A stretch of 64,000 nucleotides of DNA from Kangiella spongicola (GTDB lineage Bacteria > Pseudomonadota > Gammaproteobacteria > Enterobacterales > Kangiellaceae). Shown one piece after another: positions 29,304-39,312 of the stretch; position 1 is the stretch's first letter, and every line of letters starts with the position of its first letter. The notes beneath the pieces are model-generated. The model did no database searches. It was not told where the DNA came from and saw only the letters and a list, made by a program, of their open reading frames with translations. Location of the stretch: NCBI RefSeq assembly GCF_003194565.2, contig NZ_QICH01000003.1:434001-498000 (forward strand). Direction: 5' to 3'. Both the position numbers and the translations under genes were made by a program.

Positions 29304-29443
29304 CTTGCCTCCTTATACTTTCGCTAACAGTTTTAGCGCAACAGCAGATGACAAAATGATTTTAGCTTAAAAGCTCACTTAGAGGATAGAGAAAGTAAGC
29401 TTGAATTGGTAAAGAAATGTGTACGGGAAAATTTTATTTATCG

Positions 29444-30844
29444 TCAGAAGCGTAACTGCATAAGAGCGCCGCCTAGCTCGCTAGTATCAATCTCAATTTG
29501 ACCGTTATAAGCAGCAACAATTTCTTTAACTACGGACATACCAATCCCCTGCCCTTCAACGGTCTCATCAAGGCGCTTGCCACGCGATAAGATGGCGAGC
29601 CTGACTTTTTCAGGAACTCCGGGGCCATCATCTTCAACACTAATGACAACCTTACCATTCACCCTTTCGCCGCGTACGCGAACTTTTGATTCCGTCCACT
29701 TACAAGCGTTATCAAGAACATTTCCGAACACCTCATAAAAATCACCTTCATCAAGCGCGATGGTCAGGCCATGTTCTATCTCAACATCAATAGCTAAACG
29801 TTTCTCGTGATAGACCTTCGATAAGCTTGTTGTGATTTTTTGCATTGCCGGCTCAACTTCCATTGAGCGCATCATTACCTGTGGACCACTAGTAGCTCTT
29901 TGTAATTGATAAGCTACAATCTGATCCATTCTCGAGATTTGTTCGGAGCAAATATTAGAAAGCTCTTCTGCATCATGGCTTTTATTTTGCAGAGCCGTGT
30001 GCATTACGGCGAGTGGCGTTTTTAGACTATGGGCAAGATTCCCTAACGTTTCTTTATAGCGCTTACTTTGGTGGCGTTCGTTATGAATAAAGCGGTTAAT
30101 ACTCTCGGTTAAGGTCTGTAACTCTTGGGGATATCGTTCAGATAGCGTGTTTAATAACCCTCTTTCGATTTGGCGCAACTCTTTAACAGCTCGACGAATA
30201 GGCCTTAACGTCCAGCGCATAACCGCAAACAGTATCACTAGCAGTGATAACGCCATAATCGATAACCAAAACCAAAGTTGGGTACGATAAGCTGAAATTA
30301 CTTGATCGAAGGGTCTTTTATTCTCAAGGATGACAAAGTGGTATAAAGAGACAGCACCTTCGGGAGACTCCCACTCTGCGATGTAATGGAATCGGAAGTA
30401 CTCAGTCTCATCCATAGTAATTTCAGCCAAGGTCCCTTCGCCTGGCAAACTTAACGGAAGTGGAACCTTGTGTTGCTCTTGATCATAGCGTGCAGATAGA
30501 GACTTCCATAGAAGGCTTTCCGTTTCGTCATAAACCAGCGCCGAAAGCCCGCTGTTGTATTGGTTAAAGCGTTTGTCGCTTGGAATTTCTTCGGGAATAA
30601 AAAGATCGCCAGCTTCAATCTCTTCAGCGTAAGATAGCAAACTATAAAACTGGGCGTATAGACGTTCAAAAGTGGCTTGTCTAATACCTGTCTTATACGA
30701 GTCCAACAACACAAAACTCATCGCAGCAATAAAAAATACCAGCACAATACTGGTATTTAATAGCAATCGTCGCTGTAGCGAATAATGCGATTTGTCGATA
30801 TTGGACTTACTTACAGACTTTTCAGCCACGTCATTTCCTAACAA
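29444..30844 (-). CDS. sensor histidine kinase (PhoQ-like)
   Basis: Membrane sensor kinase, 466 residues. Transmembrane helices at about 29-49 and 189-210 flank a 140-residue periplasmic sensor. A HAMP-like segment follows, then HisKA with the phosphorylatable H272 (NLAHSLKTPLAV) and a HATPase domain with N box DNACKW, G1 DDGPGVPE and G2 GQGIGMSVV. Domain order and the HSLKTPL motif are those of the PhoQ group. It starts four bases after the response-regulator stop, so it is co-transcribed with its partner. The signal is unknown. Confidence 0.92.
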   Translation of the reverse strand: MLGNDVAEKSVSKSNIDKSHYSLQRRLLLNTSIVLVFFIAAMSFVLLDSYKTGIRQATFERLYAQFYSLLSYAEEIEAGDLFIPEEIPSDKRFNQYNSGLSALVYDETESLLWKSLSARYDQEQHKVPLPLSLPGEGTLAEITMDETEYFRFHYIAEWESPEGAVSLYHFVILENKRPFDQVISAYRTQLWFWLSIMALSLLVILFAVMRWTLRPIRRAVKELRQIERGLLNTLSERYPQELQTLTESINRFIHNERHQSKRYKETLGNLAHSLKTPLAVMHTALQNKSHDAEELSNICSEQISRMDQIVAYQLQRATSGPQVMMRSMEVEPAMQKITTSLSKVYHEKRLAIDVEIEHGLTIALDEGDFYEVFGNVLDNACKWTESKVRVRGERVNGKVVISVEDDGPGVPEKVRLAILSRGKRLDETVEGQGIGMSVVKEIVAAYNGQIEIDTSELGGALMQLRF

Positions 30845-30848
30845 TTAT

Positions 30849-31532
30849 TTATGACTTATCCAAATCACTGTTTAAGCGATAGCCACGGCCTCTTAGGGTT
30901 TCAATCGGCTTCATGCTTCCGTCAGGATCTATTTTCTTACGCAATCGCCCAACAAACACTTCGAGTACGTTTGAATCACGATCATAGTCCTGCGCATAGA
31001 GATGCTCAGTCAATTCAGTTTTCGAAACTACCTTGTCGGGATTCAGCATTAAGTATTCAAGAACCTTGTACTCATAAGCCGTTAAGTCCATGGTTTCGCC
31101 ATGAACTTTAACTTCTTGTTTAAGGCTATTAAGACTAATAGGCCCTTTCTCAATTTCAGGTTTAGCATAACCCGAAGCCCGCCTTAATAAAGCATTCACT
31201 CGAGCCAGTAACTCTTCAATTTGGAAGGGTTTAACCAAATAATCATCAGCACCAGCAGCTAACCCATCGACTTTGTCTTGCCAGTGACCGCGTGCGGTTA
31301 AAATTAATACCGGAAAGTCGACATCTTCGGCTCGTAAAGTTTCAATAACCTCAATACCAGAAATATCTGGCAAGCCTAAATCAAAAATGCCTAAGTCAAA
31401 GGAAAATTCACGGCCAAGATACAAACCCTCTTCTCCATTAGGGGCCTGCTCAACAACGTAGCTTTGTTTCTCTAAAGCAGTTATTAGCTGTTGACGCAAA
31501 GCATCGTCATCTTCCATCAAGAGTATTTTCAT
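30849..31532 (-). CDS. OmpR/PhoB-family response regulator (PhoP-like)
   Basis: Receiver domain with acidic pocket EDDD (7-10), phospho-acceptor D51 (FDLGLPD) and the LVKPF Lys near 100, followed by a winged-helix DNA-binding domain (residues about 125-220, ending RGRGYRL). Length 227 is standard. It lies upstream of, and nearly overlapping, the sensor kinase. The next gene upstream is a small PepSY-like exported protein, a common companion of PhoPQ-type systems. Confidence 0.94.
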   Translation of the reverse strand: MKILLMEDDDALRQQLITALEKQSYVVEQAPNGEEGLYLGREFSFDLGIFDLGLPDISGIEVIETLRAEDVDFPVLILTARGHWQDKVDGLAAGADDYLVKPFQIEELLARVNALLRRASGYAKPEIEKGPISLNSLKQEVKVHGETMDLTAYEYKVLEYLMLNPDKVVSKTELTEHLYAQDYDRDSNVLEVFVGRLRKKIDPDGSMKPIETLRGRGYRLNSDLDKS

Positions 31533-31590
31533 TGTTATTAACCCCTAAATAAAATTTTACGTTATTGCCTTAAACAACAACTCACAATAA

Positions 31591-31884
31591 TCATCGTCCA
31601 GTACAAGCATTCACGTAGATATGACGAACTCGACCTGACTTAGTTAGAATTTTGACGCGATATACAGGAGGTCGCGCACGCATATTGAGGCTAGCTGATA
31701 AGACTTTGCCATCTGCTCTGCGTGCAGCGATACTCATAGCTGCTCCTTTACCAATAGGTGTGCAGGCTGATTTTTCTCGAAGCTCGGGAGTTGGCAACAG
31801 CTTTTGCTTTGTTGCACCGTGCGAGTTAGGTGCGAATAAAACGGTTGCCACCAACAAAGCTAGAAGAGTAGTTTTCTTGATCAT
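31591..31884 (-). CDS. small secreted PepSY-like protein
   Basis: A 97-residue exported protein: signal peptide to about residue 23 (cleavage SHGA), then one PepSY-like module (AMSIAARRADGKVLSASL...PPVYRVKILTKSGRVRHIYVNACTG). Two Cys residues may form a disulfide. PepSY proteins often sit beside two-component systems and may inhibit proteases or act as sensor partners. It lies 58 bases upstream of the response regulator and is probably in the same transcript. Confidence 0.78.
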   Translation of the reverse strand: MIKKTTLLALLVATVLFAPNSHGATKQKLLPTPELREKSACTPIGKGAAMSIAARRADGKVLSASLNMRARPPVYRVKILTKSGRVRHIYVNACTGR

Positions 31885-31934
31885 TCAAATCTCTTACAGG
31901 TTATTACTATTAGTTGCTACTATTAAATGTGATC

Positions 31935-32477
31935 TTAACGGCGATGCTTTCTTGGTCGAGGAACTTCAATCCAGCGGCCTGGTCGATATTCAGTAAAGGT
32001 GTTGTAATATCGACCTTTATACTTATATTCCACATCATAACCGACTAAACGGCGATCTTCATAGCGTGTTTCGTAACGAGTCTCGCAGTGAACATCTCTG
32101 TCACGTGAACTGTTTTTTGCTACAGAAGCACCAATCACCGCCCCCACTACAGCACCAATGCGCTTATGGCGAGGTTTATCACCGACTTGATAGCCGATAA
32201 CTCCGCCGATGACGCTTCCTAATAAAGCTTTTCCACGACGGTCATTTGCATCATAACGCGATCTTTCTGAATAACAAGTTCTGATTGGCTCCTGGTAACG
32301 ACGGCCTCTTTCAAAAATAGGCTCAACGTCAACTACCTTAGCTTTAACATAACGGTAGCTGTGTCGATCATCGTAATGGGAGTGTCTGTAGTCACGGTGA
32401 TCCGCACTAACAGTTAAAGGTAATAAAAGCGCTGTGAACGCTAAAGTCGAAAGAATAAGAGGTTTTGTAATTTTCAT
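31935..32477 (-). CDS. glycine-zipper 2TM envelope protein
   Basis: Signal peptide (cleavage after VSA, residue 25), then a His/Tyr/Arg-rich segment (DHRDYRHSHYDDRHSYRY) and the glycine-zipper pair GSVIGGVIGYQVGDK and AVVGAVIGASVAKNSS of the Rickettsia 17-kDa antigen family. The C-terminal half is Tyr/Arg-rich. Length 180. Such proteins associate with the outer membrane; the precise role is unknown. It is close to the PepSY gene (50 bases) and could be part of the same envelope-stress group. Confidence 0.85.
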   Translation of the reverse strand: MKITKPLILSTLAFTALLLPLTVSADHRDYRHSHYDDRHSYRYVKAKVVDVEPIFERGRRYQEPIRTCYSERSRYDANDRRGKALLGSVIGGVIGYQVGDKPRHKRIGAVVGAVIGASVAKNSSRDRDVHCETRYETRYEDRRLVGYDVEYKYKGRYYNTFTEYRPGRWIEVPRPRKHRR

Positions 32478-32588
32478 AATCTGTCTCCTGATGCCAATCC
32501 AAGCTTCTTATAAGCGGTGGCTAGTTTCAGGAGACAGTTTACTGCGATTCAACTGAATAAAAGATGAACCGAGGAATGGTCATTGAGA

Positions 32589-32843
32589 TTATGGCTTTCT
32601 GAAAGTTCTGTAGAGTAGCAAGATAATAATCGCGCCACCAGTAGCGGTTAACAGAGTAGGAATGTTAAAGCCTGTAGCTTCACCACCTAAGCCTAGTAAG
32701 CCACCGACAAAGCCACCAACAAATGCACCGACAATGCCGAGCACGATTGTTAGAATCCAACCGCCACCGTCAGGCCCTGGCATAATAAGTTTTGCTAGCG
32801 CTCCTGCTACTAAGCCAACTACAATCCAAGTTAAAATACCCAT
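32589..32843 (-). CDS. GlsB/YeaQ/YmgE family stress-response membrane protein
   Basis: An 84-residue protein of three short hydrophobic helices rich in Gly (WIVVGLVAGALAKLIMPG, GIVGAFVGGFVGGLLGLGG, GGAIIILLLYR), the transglycosylase-associated/GlsB family pattern. Members are induced by envelope or acid stress; mechanism unknown. It is a single small gene with a clear AAGGAG-type ribosome-binding site just upstream. Confidence 0.9.
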   Translation of the reverse strand: MGILTWIVVGLVAGALAKLIMPGPDGGGWILTIVLGIVGAFVGGFVGGLLGLGGEATGFNIPTLLTATGGAIIILLLYRTFRKP

Positions 32844-32971
32844 GTCATTTCTCCTTAATCAAGTTGATTATTGACCATCTCTAGTATGCCATATCGAACT
32901 TTAGAATTAAGAAAATGAACGTAAAATACTGTTAACTTTCAAGGGTTTTCAGCCAATTAGCTCACACTTTC

Positions 32972-34627
32972 CTAGCCCCAAACCACCATACTCTCTGACT
33001 TCATGTATTTATCCAGTTTTGGCTTGTAATGAGCTTCTATACTTTGTCGACGAATTTTTAATGTTGGCGTAATCAAGCCATTTTCAGGACTCCACTCCTC
33101 GTTAACCAATATTAACTTCGCCAGCTTTTCATGGGCTTCTAAGTTATTATTAACCTTTAACAGTAACTGCTCCGCTTCGGCACGGTAGCCCTCTTTGTCC
33201 TGAAATTCCTTATTGTAAACCGATGCCACAGCAATTGGTGCTGGTAATCCATCTCCTATCACACACAAGTGCTCAACACCTAGCTCAGGCTCCAAGGTTG
33301 CCTCGATTGGGACTGGAGTGACGTATTTACCCTTAGAGGTCTTAAAGATATCTTTCACACGGCCAGTAATGAATAAGAAACCATCCTCATCAATTCGACC
33401 CAGATCCCCCGTATGGAAAAAGCCTTCCACGTCTATCACTTCTTGGGTTTTAAGCGGCTCTTTGTAATAGCCTTGCATCAAGCAGGGACTACGAAGCAAC
33501 ACTTCGCCGGACTCTGCAATCTTAGCCTCAGCAGTTGGCATAGCGACGCCAACCGAACCTAATTTCCAATACTCAGGCGACGATGCGTGAGAGAATGCCA
33601 TAGTTTCAGTGAGCCCATAGGCTTCACAAATAGGCAGCCCTATAGATTTAAAAAACTTAGAAGTGGCACTAGGCAAGGCTGCCGCACCTGATAAGCAAAT
33701 TTTAGCTTTGTCGAGTCCAAGACCAGTCAAAATTTTCTTTTTTATCAATCGGTTAACAAATGGTATCTTAAGTAAAACCTTAAGTTTAGTTTTGCCCACC
33801 TTCTCTTCAATGCCTTGTTGAAACTTTAACCAAATTCGCGGTACACCAAAGAAAATCGTAGGCCTTACACACTGAATGTTGTCTTGGAATCGATCGAGAG
33901 ACTCGGTGAAAGAGATACAACTACCAGTGTGGATACTAATAATTTCTGTAAGCTCTCTTTCTGCGCAGTGCGCTAATGGTAAATATGAAAAACAACGCTC
34001 TTCTTCTAAATCAATAAAAGCCGCTGCTGCTGCCGCACCGTTAGATAAAACACGATGGTTGATTAAGACACCCTTGGGTATACCGGTTGTGCCTGAGGTA
34101 TAAACAATCGTCGCTAATTCATCAAAGCTAGGGACAGGTGAGTCTGGGTATGGCTCTTCTGAAGCAATAATTTCATTCCAGTCCTTTAGGCCTTCATGTT
34201 CTTGATGACAGCCCAACACTTTGATGCCCTCTGGTATGGCGTCAGACTTTTTACCCCAGTCAGGAAGTTTGCCGACAAACACAAGCTTTGATTCGCTATG
34301 CTCAAGAATCGTCGTAACCGTATCAGAGCCCGCGCTTGGGTAAATAGGCACACTAACGTGCCCCGCCAACATAATCGCTAAGTCAGCCATTACCCAGTGG
34401 GCACAATTGTAGGAGAAGATGGCAACCTTACTATTAGCAGGCAGTTCCCGCTTAAGGTAAGTCGCCATTTTGCGTACCTGCTGCCCTACTTCTTTCCAGC
34501 TGTATTCTTGCCAGTCATTTCCATACGGCTGACGCAAAAAAGCTTGCTCAGACTTCGCTTTTTCCCAACGATAAAAGGCAGCTAAGGTATTTTCTAATTG
34601 TAACGGTGTATCCAACGACTGACTCAT
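32972..34627 (-). CDS. AMP-binding long-chain acyl-CoA synthetase (FadD15-like)
   Basis: Second acyl-CoA ligase of the window, 551 residues, of the FAA/FadD15 type rather than the E. coli FadD type. P-loop YTSGTTGIPKG, AYGLTETMAFSH, FHTGDLGRIDEDGF and a C-terminal ITPTLKIRR with the catalytic Lys are seen. It probably activates long-chain fatty acids for lipid use. Unlike fadD, no FadR-type site was found in the short region upstream. Confidence 0.92.
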   Translation of the reverse strand: MSQSLDTPLQLENTLAAFYRWEKAKSEQAFLRQPYGNDWQEYSWKEVGQQVRKMATYLKRELPANSKVAIFSYNCAHWVMADLAIMLAGHVSVPIYPSAGSDTVTTILEHSESKLVFVGKLPDWGKKSDAIPEGIKVLGCHQEHEGLKDWNEIIASEEPYPDSPVPSFDELATIVYTSGTTGIPKGVLINHRVLSNGAAAAAAFIDLEEERCFSYLPLAHCAERELTEIISIHTGSCISFTESLDRFQDNIQCVRPTIFFGVPRIWLKFQQGIEEKVGKTKLKVLLKIPFVNRLIKKKILTGLGLDKAKICLSGAAALPSATSKFFKSIGLPICEAYGLTETMAFSHASSPEYWKLGSVGVAMPTAEAKIAESGEVLLRSPCLMQGYYKEPLKTQEVIDVEGFFHTGDLGRIDEDGFLFITGRVKDIFKTSKGKYVTPVPIEATLEPELGVEHLCVIGDGLPAPIAVASVYNKEFQDKEGYRAEAEQLLLKVNNNLEAHEKLAKLILVNEEWSPENGLITPTLKIRRQSIEAHYKPKLDKYMKSESMVVWG

Positions 34628-34666
34628 GTATATATTTCCTAGTTCTTATTTTAAATATTAGTCTTG

Positions 34667-35113
34667 TTACGATGCATATCGGTATAACATCACAAAGTGT
34701 GGTCCGATACCATCAATCATAAACTCTTCTCCTTTTATATCAAAATTGAGCTTACGATAAAATGGTACGGCACTAGTTCGTGCGTTACACCATAATATTT
34801 GAGCTCCACGCTGACGGCATTGATTTATACCCTCTTGCAACAAAATACGTCCAAAACCTTGCCCACGAACCGATGTGGCTGTAGCCATCCCCCTCAGCCT
34901 GTAACTAAGTTCAGACTCTACGCCAGCACATTTCTCAGGGTAAAATGATGCAATACCAACAATTTCTCCATCTTTCTCGGCTACTAGATGGAATACGCCA
35001 TCAAAGTCATCTTCTAGATAGTGGCAGGATGAGATTGGTTGTCCAGGCCTTAACACCTCGTTTCTCAGAGGGAATACCTCTTCAACTTCTGCTAAACGAA
35101 TTCTAATCCCCAT
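34667..35113 (-). CDS. GNAT family N-acetyltransferase
   Basis: A 148-residue acetyltransferase. The acetyl-CoA motif A is visible as LRGMATATSVRGQGFGRILLQEGI (only the V-R-G-Q-G-F-G part binds the pyrophosphate), and motif B follows in LWCNARTSAVPFYRKLNF. Acceptor substrate unknown. It is 39 bases upstream of the acyl-CoA synthetase and may share its transcript. Confidence 0.88.
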   Translation of the reverse strand: MGIRIRLAEVEEVFPLRNEVLRPGQPISSCHYLEDDFDGVFHLVAEKDGEIVGIASFYPEKCAGVESELSYRLRGMATATSVRGQGFGRILLQEGINQCRQRGAQILWCNARTSAVPFYRKLNFDIKGEEFMIDGIGPHFVMLYRYAS

Positions 35114-35136
35114 AATAATTCACCCGACTCAGACAT

Positions 35137-35167
35137 AAAAAAAGCCACTTGGGTTAACAAGTGGCTT
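35137..35167 (-). terminator. terminator of the acidic lipoprotein gene
   Basis: Ten-base perfect stem AAGCCACTTG/CAAGTGGCTT, loop of six, then seven T on the minus strand. Confidence 0.92.
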
Positions 35168-35188
35168 CCGAGTTACCTCAGTTAACGA

Positions 35189-35596
35189 TTATTGATCGTC
35201 TTCGACTTTTTCTTCAAGCTCTTGCTTAGCTTCTTCAAGCTCTTTTTCCGCATCGGCAAGTGCTGCTTCAGATTCGGCTTTTGCTTCTTCTAAAGATTGC
35301 TCAGCATCATCAAGTAACTCCTGAGCTTCTTCTTTAGTTGCGTCATAAGCATCAACTGTTGCTTCTTTGACGTCCTGCGCAGCTTCTTCTGTAGCATCAG
35401 CAGCGTCAGACGCTAACTCTTTAGTTTTATCAACTGCAGTTGCAGTGGCTTCTTTCGTCTCTTCCCAAGCTTCACTGCTTGCATCTTTAACCGACTCAAC
35501 TGCTTCATTGGTTTCTTCTTTAACGTCTTCTTGACTCTCATCACTACATGCAACCATTAAAGTCGAAGCCAAAAGTGCGATAGCTAATTTTTTCAT
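35189..35596 (-). CDS. acidic coiled-coil lipoprotein
   Basis: A lipobox (LMVAC, Cys17) is followed by about 118 residues made almost only of Ala, Glu, Lys, Asp and Thr in regular amphipathic repeats (units such as ATEEAAQDVKEA and LEEAKAESEAA). It should form one long charged helix or coiled coil, like LEA- or apolipoprotein-like proteins. No enzymatic motif. It could be an envelope spacer or a stress protectant; both are guesses. It is monocistronic with a terminator and a GAGG ribosome-binding site. Confidence 0.8.
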   Translation of the reverse strand: MKKLAIALLASTLMVACSDESQEDVKEETNEAVESVKDASSEAWEETKEATATAVDKTKELASDAADATEEAAQDVKEATVDAYDATKEEAQELLDDAEQSLEEAKAESEAALADAEKELEEAKQELEEKVEDDQ

Positions 35597-35820
35597 CGGG
35601 CTAACCTCCTCATTTGTTTAGATTTTTCCTGTAACACGCCTGTAAGTATGCCACGCGGTTACATAATCACAAAGTAAAATTCCTTAAAGTGTGAATTAGG
35701 GAATTGATGTTCCAAGCGCTAATTATAGAAGCATTAGATGGAATTTGAATGAGAAATAGTTAATAAAATGTAAAACTCTAGACTGGGTATTAACTCCATA
35801 GAAGCTAAAGTTTAGGGAAT

Positions 35821-35849
35821 AAAAAAAGCGGTGTATTTAACACCGCTTT
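35821..35849 (-). terminator. terminator of ppsA
   Basis: Ten-base stem AAAGCGGTGT/ACACCGCTTT with a five-base loop and T-tract on the minus strand, just after the ppsA stop. Confidence 0.92.
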
Positions 35850-35855
35850 AATTGA

Positions 35856-38228
35856 TTACTGTTTTTGACCTAAGAAGAGCCAGGTTTCTAAGACAGTATC
35901 CGGATTCAATGAAACACTGTCGATGCCCTGCTCCATAAGCCATTTTGCGAAATCAGGGTGATCAGAAGGCCCTTGACCACAAATACCGATATACTTATTC
36001 GCTTTCTTACACGCCTTGATAGCGTTGGCTAACAATACTTTCACCGTTGGGTCACGCTCATCAAACAAGTGCGAAATAATCCCCGAGTCACGATCTAAGC
36101 CTAATGAAAGCTGTGTTAAATCGTTAGAGCCGATAGAGAAACCATCGAAGTACTTCAAGAACTCTTGCGCAAGCACCGCGTTAGAAGGAAGTTCACACAT
36201 CATAATAACGCGTAAACCATTGTCACCACGCTTAAGACCGTTTTCTTCAAGCAGCTCAATGACGCGTTTCGCTTCACCTAGAGTACGCACGAATGGGATC
36301 ATGATTTCAACGTTATTGAAGCCCATTTTGTTGCGAACACGCTTAATTGCTTCACACTCTAGCTCAAAGCAGTCACGGAAATCTTCAGAAATATAACGCG
36401 CGGCACCACGGAAACCAATCATTGGGTTCTCTTCGTGAGGCTCGTAAAGACTACCACCAATCAAGTTTGCATATTCATTCGACTTAAAGTCAGACATACG
36501 AACAATCACTTTCTCTGGTGCAAAAGCACAAGCAATGGTCGAAATACCTTCGACGAGCTTACTGATATAAAACTCTTTCGGATTAGCGTAACCAGACATT
36601 TGCATCGCAATCGTCTTTTTTAGGTTATCATCTTCAAGCTTGTCATAATTCAACAACGCTTTCGGGTGCACACCAATCATGCGATTAATAATGAATTCTA
36701 AACGCGCTAAACCCACGCCTGCGTTTGGTAACTGACCAAAATCGAAAGCACGATCTGGGTTGCCCACGTTCATCATGATTTTGAACGGAAGCTCAGGCAT
36801 ATCTTTTACCGAGCTTTTGTTGACTTCAAAATCTAGCAAACCTTGATAGATATTACCCGTATCGCCTTCTGAACAACTGACAGTCACTTCTACACCGTCT
36901 TTAATGCGATCAGTAGCATCACCACATCCCACAACAGCTGGAATACCCAGCTCACGCGCAATAATTGCTGCGTGACAAGTACGGCCACCACGGTTAGTGA
37001 CGATAGCTGCTGCGCGTTTCATGACTGGCTCCCAATCTGGATCCGTCATATCCGTTACTAGAACGTCACCTTTTTGCACGCTTTTCATGTCATCAATCGA
37101 ATTTACAACACGCGCTTTACCTTTACCGATACGCTGGCCGATTGCGCGACCTGTCGCTACAAGCTCAGACTTATTCTTTAACTGATAACGCTCGATAACG
37201 TTTTTATCGGCGCGGCTTTTAACGGTTTCAGGACGAGCCTGAACAATATATAACTTGCCATCCGCACCATCTTTAGCCCACTCGATGTCCATTGGACGCT
37301 TATAGTGCTTCTCGATGATCATGGCTTGTTTAGCTAACTCTTGTACTTCTGCGTTGTTAATACAGAAATTCATGCGCTCGTTGTGCTCAACGCTAACCGT
37401 TTCAATGCTCTTATCATGCTCATTGTTATCGGTATAAACCATCTTGATGGCTTTTCCGCCCAATGTTTTACGCACGATAGCTTGACGTCCCTGCTCTAAG
37501 GTCGGTTTATAAACATAGAATTCATCAGGGTTTACAGCACCTTGCACCACTGTTTCACCAAGACCGTAAGCTCCTGTGATGAAGACAACGTCTTCAAAAC
37601 CAGACTCCGTATCCATAGTGAACATAACACCGCTAGAAGCGATGTCACTGCGTACCATTTTCTGAACGCCGGCAGACAAAGCCACTAACTTGTGCTCAAA
37701 ACCTTGGTGGACGCGGTACGAAATCGCGCGGTCATTAAATAAAGACGCAAATACTTCTTTCAGCGCCTTCATCACATTGTCTAAACCGCGAACGTTTAGG
37801 AACGTTTCTTGTTGACCCGCGAAAGAAGCGTCAGGTAGGTCTTCAGCAGTAGCTGAAGAGCGTACAGCAACAGCAAATTCTTCGTTCGAATCGCCTTTTA
37901 GTTTGTTATAAGCGTCGGTGATGGCCATTTCCATTTCTGGGATAAACGGCGTATCCATGATCCAGCCACGAATCTTCGCACCAACTTCAGCCAGTTTTTC
38001 AACGTCATCAACGTCTAAACCATCTAGCTCGTTATTAATCTTTTCGTTTAGGCCGCTTTGCTCAAGGAAAGCTCTAAAAGCATCAGCTGTAGTGGCGAAG
38101 CCGCCAGGTACACTAACACCCATATTGCTTAGGTTACTAATCATCTCGCCTAAAGACGCGTTTTTACCACCAACGCGCTCGACGTCGCCCATGCCTAACT
38201 CTTCATACCAAAGTACGTACTTATCCAA
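35856..38228 (-). CDS. ppsA: phosphoenolpyruvate synthase
   Basis: Gluconeogenic enzyme making PEP from pyruvate and ATP. Domains in order: N-terminal ATP-grasp ([36 protein letters not shown]), the phosphohistidine swivel domain with catalytic His in [15 protein letters not shown], and a C-terminal PEP-utilising TIM barrel ([43 protein letters not shown]). Length 790 is normal. Its divergent neighbour is the regulator ppsR, which controls PpsA by phosphorylation near the catalytic His. Growth on amino acids or lipids would require it. Confidence 0.97.
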   Translation of the reverse strand: MDKYVLWYEELGMGDVERVGGKNASLGEMISNLSNMGVSVPGGFATTADAFRAFLEQSGLNEKINNELDGLDVDDVEKLAEVGAKIRGWIMDTPFIPEMEMAITDAYNKLKGDSNEEFAVAVRSSATAEDLPDASFAGQQETFLNVRGLDNVMKALKEVFASLFNDRAISYRVHQGFEHKLVALSAGVQKMVRSDIASSGVMFTMDTESGFEDVVFITGAYGLGETVVQGAVNPDEFYVYKPTLEQGRQAIVRKTLGGKAIKMVYTDNNEHDKSIETVSVEHNERMNFCINNAEVQELAKQAMIIEKHYKRPMDIEWAKDGADGKLYIVQARPETVKSRADKNVIERYQLKNKSELVATGRAIGQRIGKGKARVVNSIDDMKSVQKGDVLVTDMTDPDWEPVMKRAAAIVTNRGGRTCHAAIIARELGIPAVVGCGDATDRIKDGVEVTVSCSEGDTGNIYQGLLDFEVNKSSVKDMPELPFKIMMNVGNPDRAFDFGQLPNAGVGLARLEFIINRMIGVHPKALLNYDKLEDDNLKKTIAMQMSGYANPKEFYISKLVEGISTIACAFAPEKVIVRMSDFKSNEYANLIGGSLYEPHEENPMIGFRGAARYISEDFRDCFELECEAIKRVRNKMGFNNVEIMIPFVRTLGEAKRVIELLEENGLKRGDNGLRVIMMCELPSNAVLAQEFLKYFDGFSIGSNDLTQLSLGLDRDSGIISHLFDERDPTVKVLLANAIKACKKANKYIGICGQGPSDHPDFAKWLMEQGIDSVSLNPDTVLETWLFLGQKQ

Positions 38229-38370
38229 AGTATTTCTCCCGTTGTGGTCTGCAAATTAAAGAAAATCGCCCTCTATCCCAGCGGCTACTTGCTGAAAACA
38301 GGCGTAAATGCTTAAATTCACACACTCATTGGTCATTAAAGGTCGCCATTTTACTGGTTATTGCACAAAT

Positions 38371-39192
38371 ATGAAACGTACAGTCTTCTTTATTTCAGAT
38401 CGAACAGGTATTACCGCAGAGCTATTAGGGCAGTCCTTGACCGCACAGTTCGAAGATGATGTGGAATTTATGTACCACACCATCCCCTTCGTAGACGATG
38501 AAGATAAAGCCCTAGCGGCAGTCGCCAGAATCAATCAAACCGCCATTCGAGACGGTGTTGCGCCTTTGGTTTTCGAAACAATTGTACGCCCTGAGATTCG
38601 TCAAATTATTCTCGGTTCAGAAGCAATCCTGCTCGACTTTTTCCATACTTACATTGGCCCTCTAGAAAAAGAGCTAGGAGTAAAAAGCTCATTTAGTGTT
38701 GGTAAATCGCACTCGACAGACGACTTGCAAGCCTATGATACCCGTATGAGCGCGGTGAACTTTGCGCTAAATAACGACGATGGAGCAACCACCAAGCAAT
38801 ACGACAAAGCGGATATCATCCTTGTTGGCCCATCGCGCTGTGGTAAAACACCAACGTCGCTTTATTTAGCGATGCAATTCGGCATTTTCGCCGCCAACTA
38901 CCCCTTCACCGACGAAGACCTACCCAATATTAAATTAAACGAAGGGTTAGCCAAAAATAAACATAAGCTTTATGGCCTCAGCATCGACCCTATGCGACTG
39001 CATGAAATTCGCACAGGCCGTCGTCCAGACAGCAAATACTCATCATTCCAGCAATGTATGTATGAAGCTCGTGAAGTTGAATCACTTTACAGAAAAGAAA
39101 AGATACCCTTTATTAACACCACTTCGCGCTCGGTCGAAGAATTAGCGGTAAAAATCATGAATGATACAGGGATAGAGAGAAGGATTTTTTAG
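38371..39192 (+). CDS. ppsR: PEP synthase regulatory protein (bifunctional kinase/pyrophosphorylase)
   Basis: DUF299 family protein that inactivates PpsA by ADP-dependent phosphorylation and reactivates it with phosphate. The N-terminus MKRTVFFISDRTGITAELLG is canonical. The P-loop GPSRCGKTPTSLYLA lies in the middle, and LSIDPMRLHEIRTGRRPDSKYS follows. The start is placed at 38371 by family agreement, although an in-frame ATG at 38308 has a better ribosome-binding site (AGG five bases away) and would add 21 residues. Divergent from ppsA across about 140 bases. Confidence 0.93.
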   Translation: MKRTVFFISDRTGITAELLGQSLTAQFEDDVEFMYHTIPFVDDEDKALAAVARINQTAIRDGVAPLVFETIVRPEIRQIILGSEAILLDFFHTYIGPLEKELGVKSSFSVGKSHSTDDLQAYDTRMSAVNFALNNDDGATTKQYDKADIILVGPSRCGKTPTSLYLAMQFGIFAANYPFTDEDLPNIKLNEGLAKNKHKLYGLSIDPMRLHEIRTGRRPDSKYSSFQQCMYEAREVESLYRKEKIPFINTTSRSVEELAVKIMNDTGIERRIF

Positions 39193-39199
39193 TTTTTTT

Positions 39200-39228
39200 G
39201 TCATCCCGCGGTTTAACCGCGGGATCCA
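39200..39228. repeat. single REP-like palindrome (half of the REPIN-type family)
   Basis: GTCAT followed by arms CCCGCGGTT/AACCGCGGG and then ATCCAG. The same unit is the half-element of the paired repeats at 44649-44725 and 56665-56775. It lies directly behind ppsR and may also act as its transcription terminator, since no other is seen. Confidence 0.75.
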
Positions 39229-39312
39229 GTACTTCTAGTCAAGCCTCTAAGTTACCAATAGCAATGATTTATAATCACCTATATTGATATATTCTTAATA
39301 CGTTCATTTTTT

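Noticed and set aside
32500-32560. PhoP box near the glycine-zipper gene
   Set aside because: The GTTTC/GTTTA pair has a 13-base period instead of 11 and lies in the opposite orientation to the gene.
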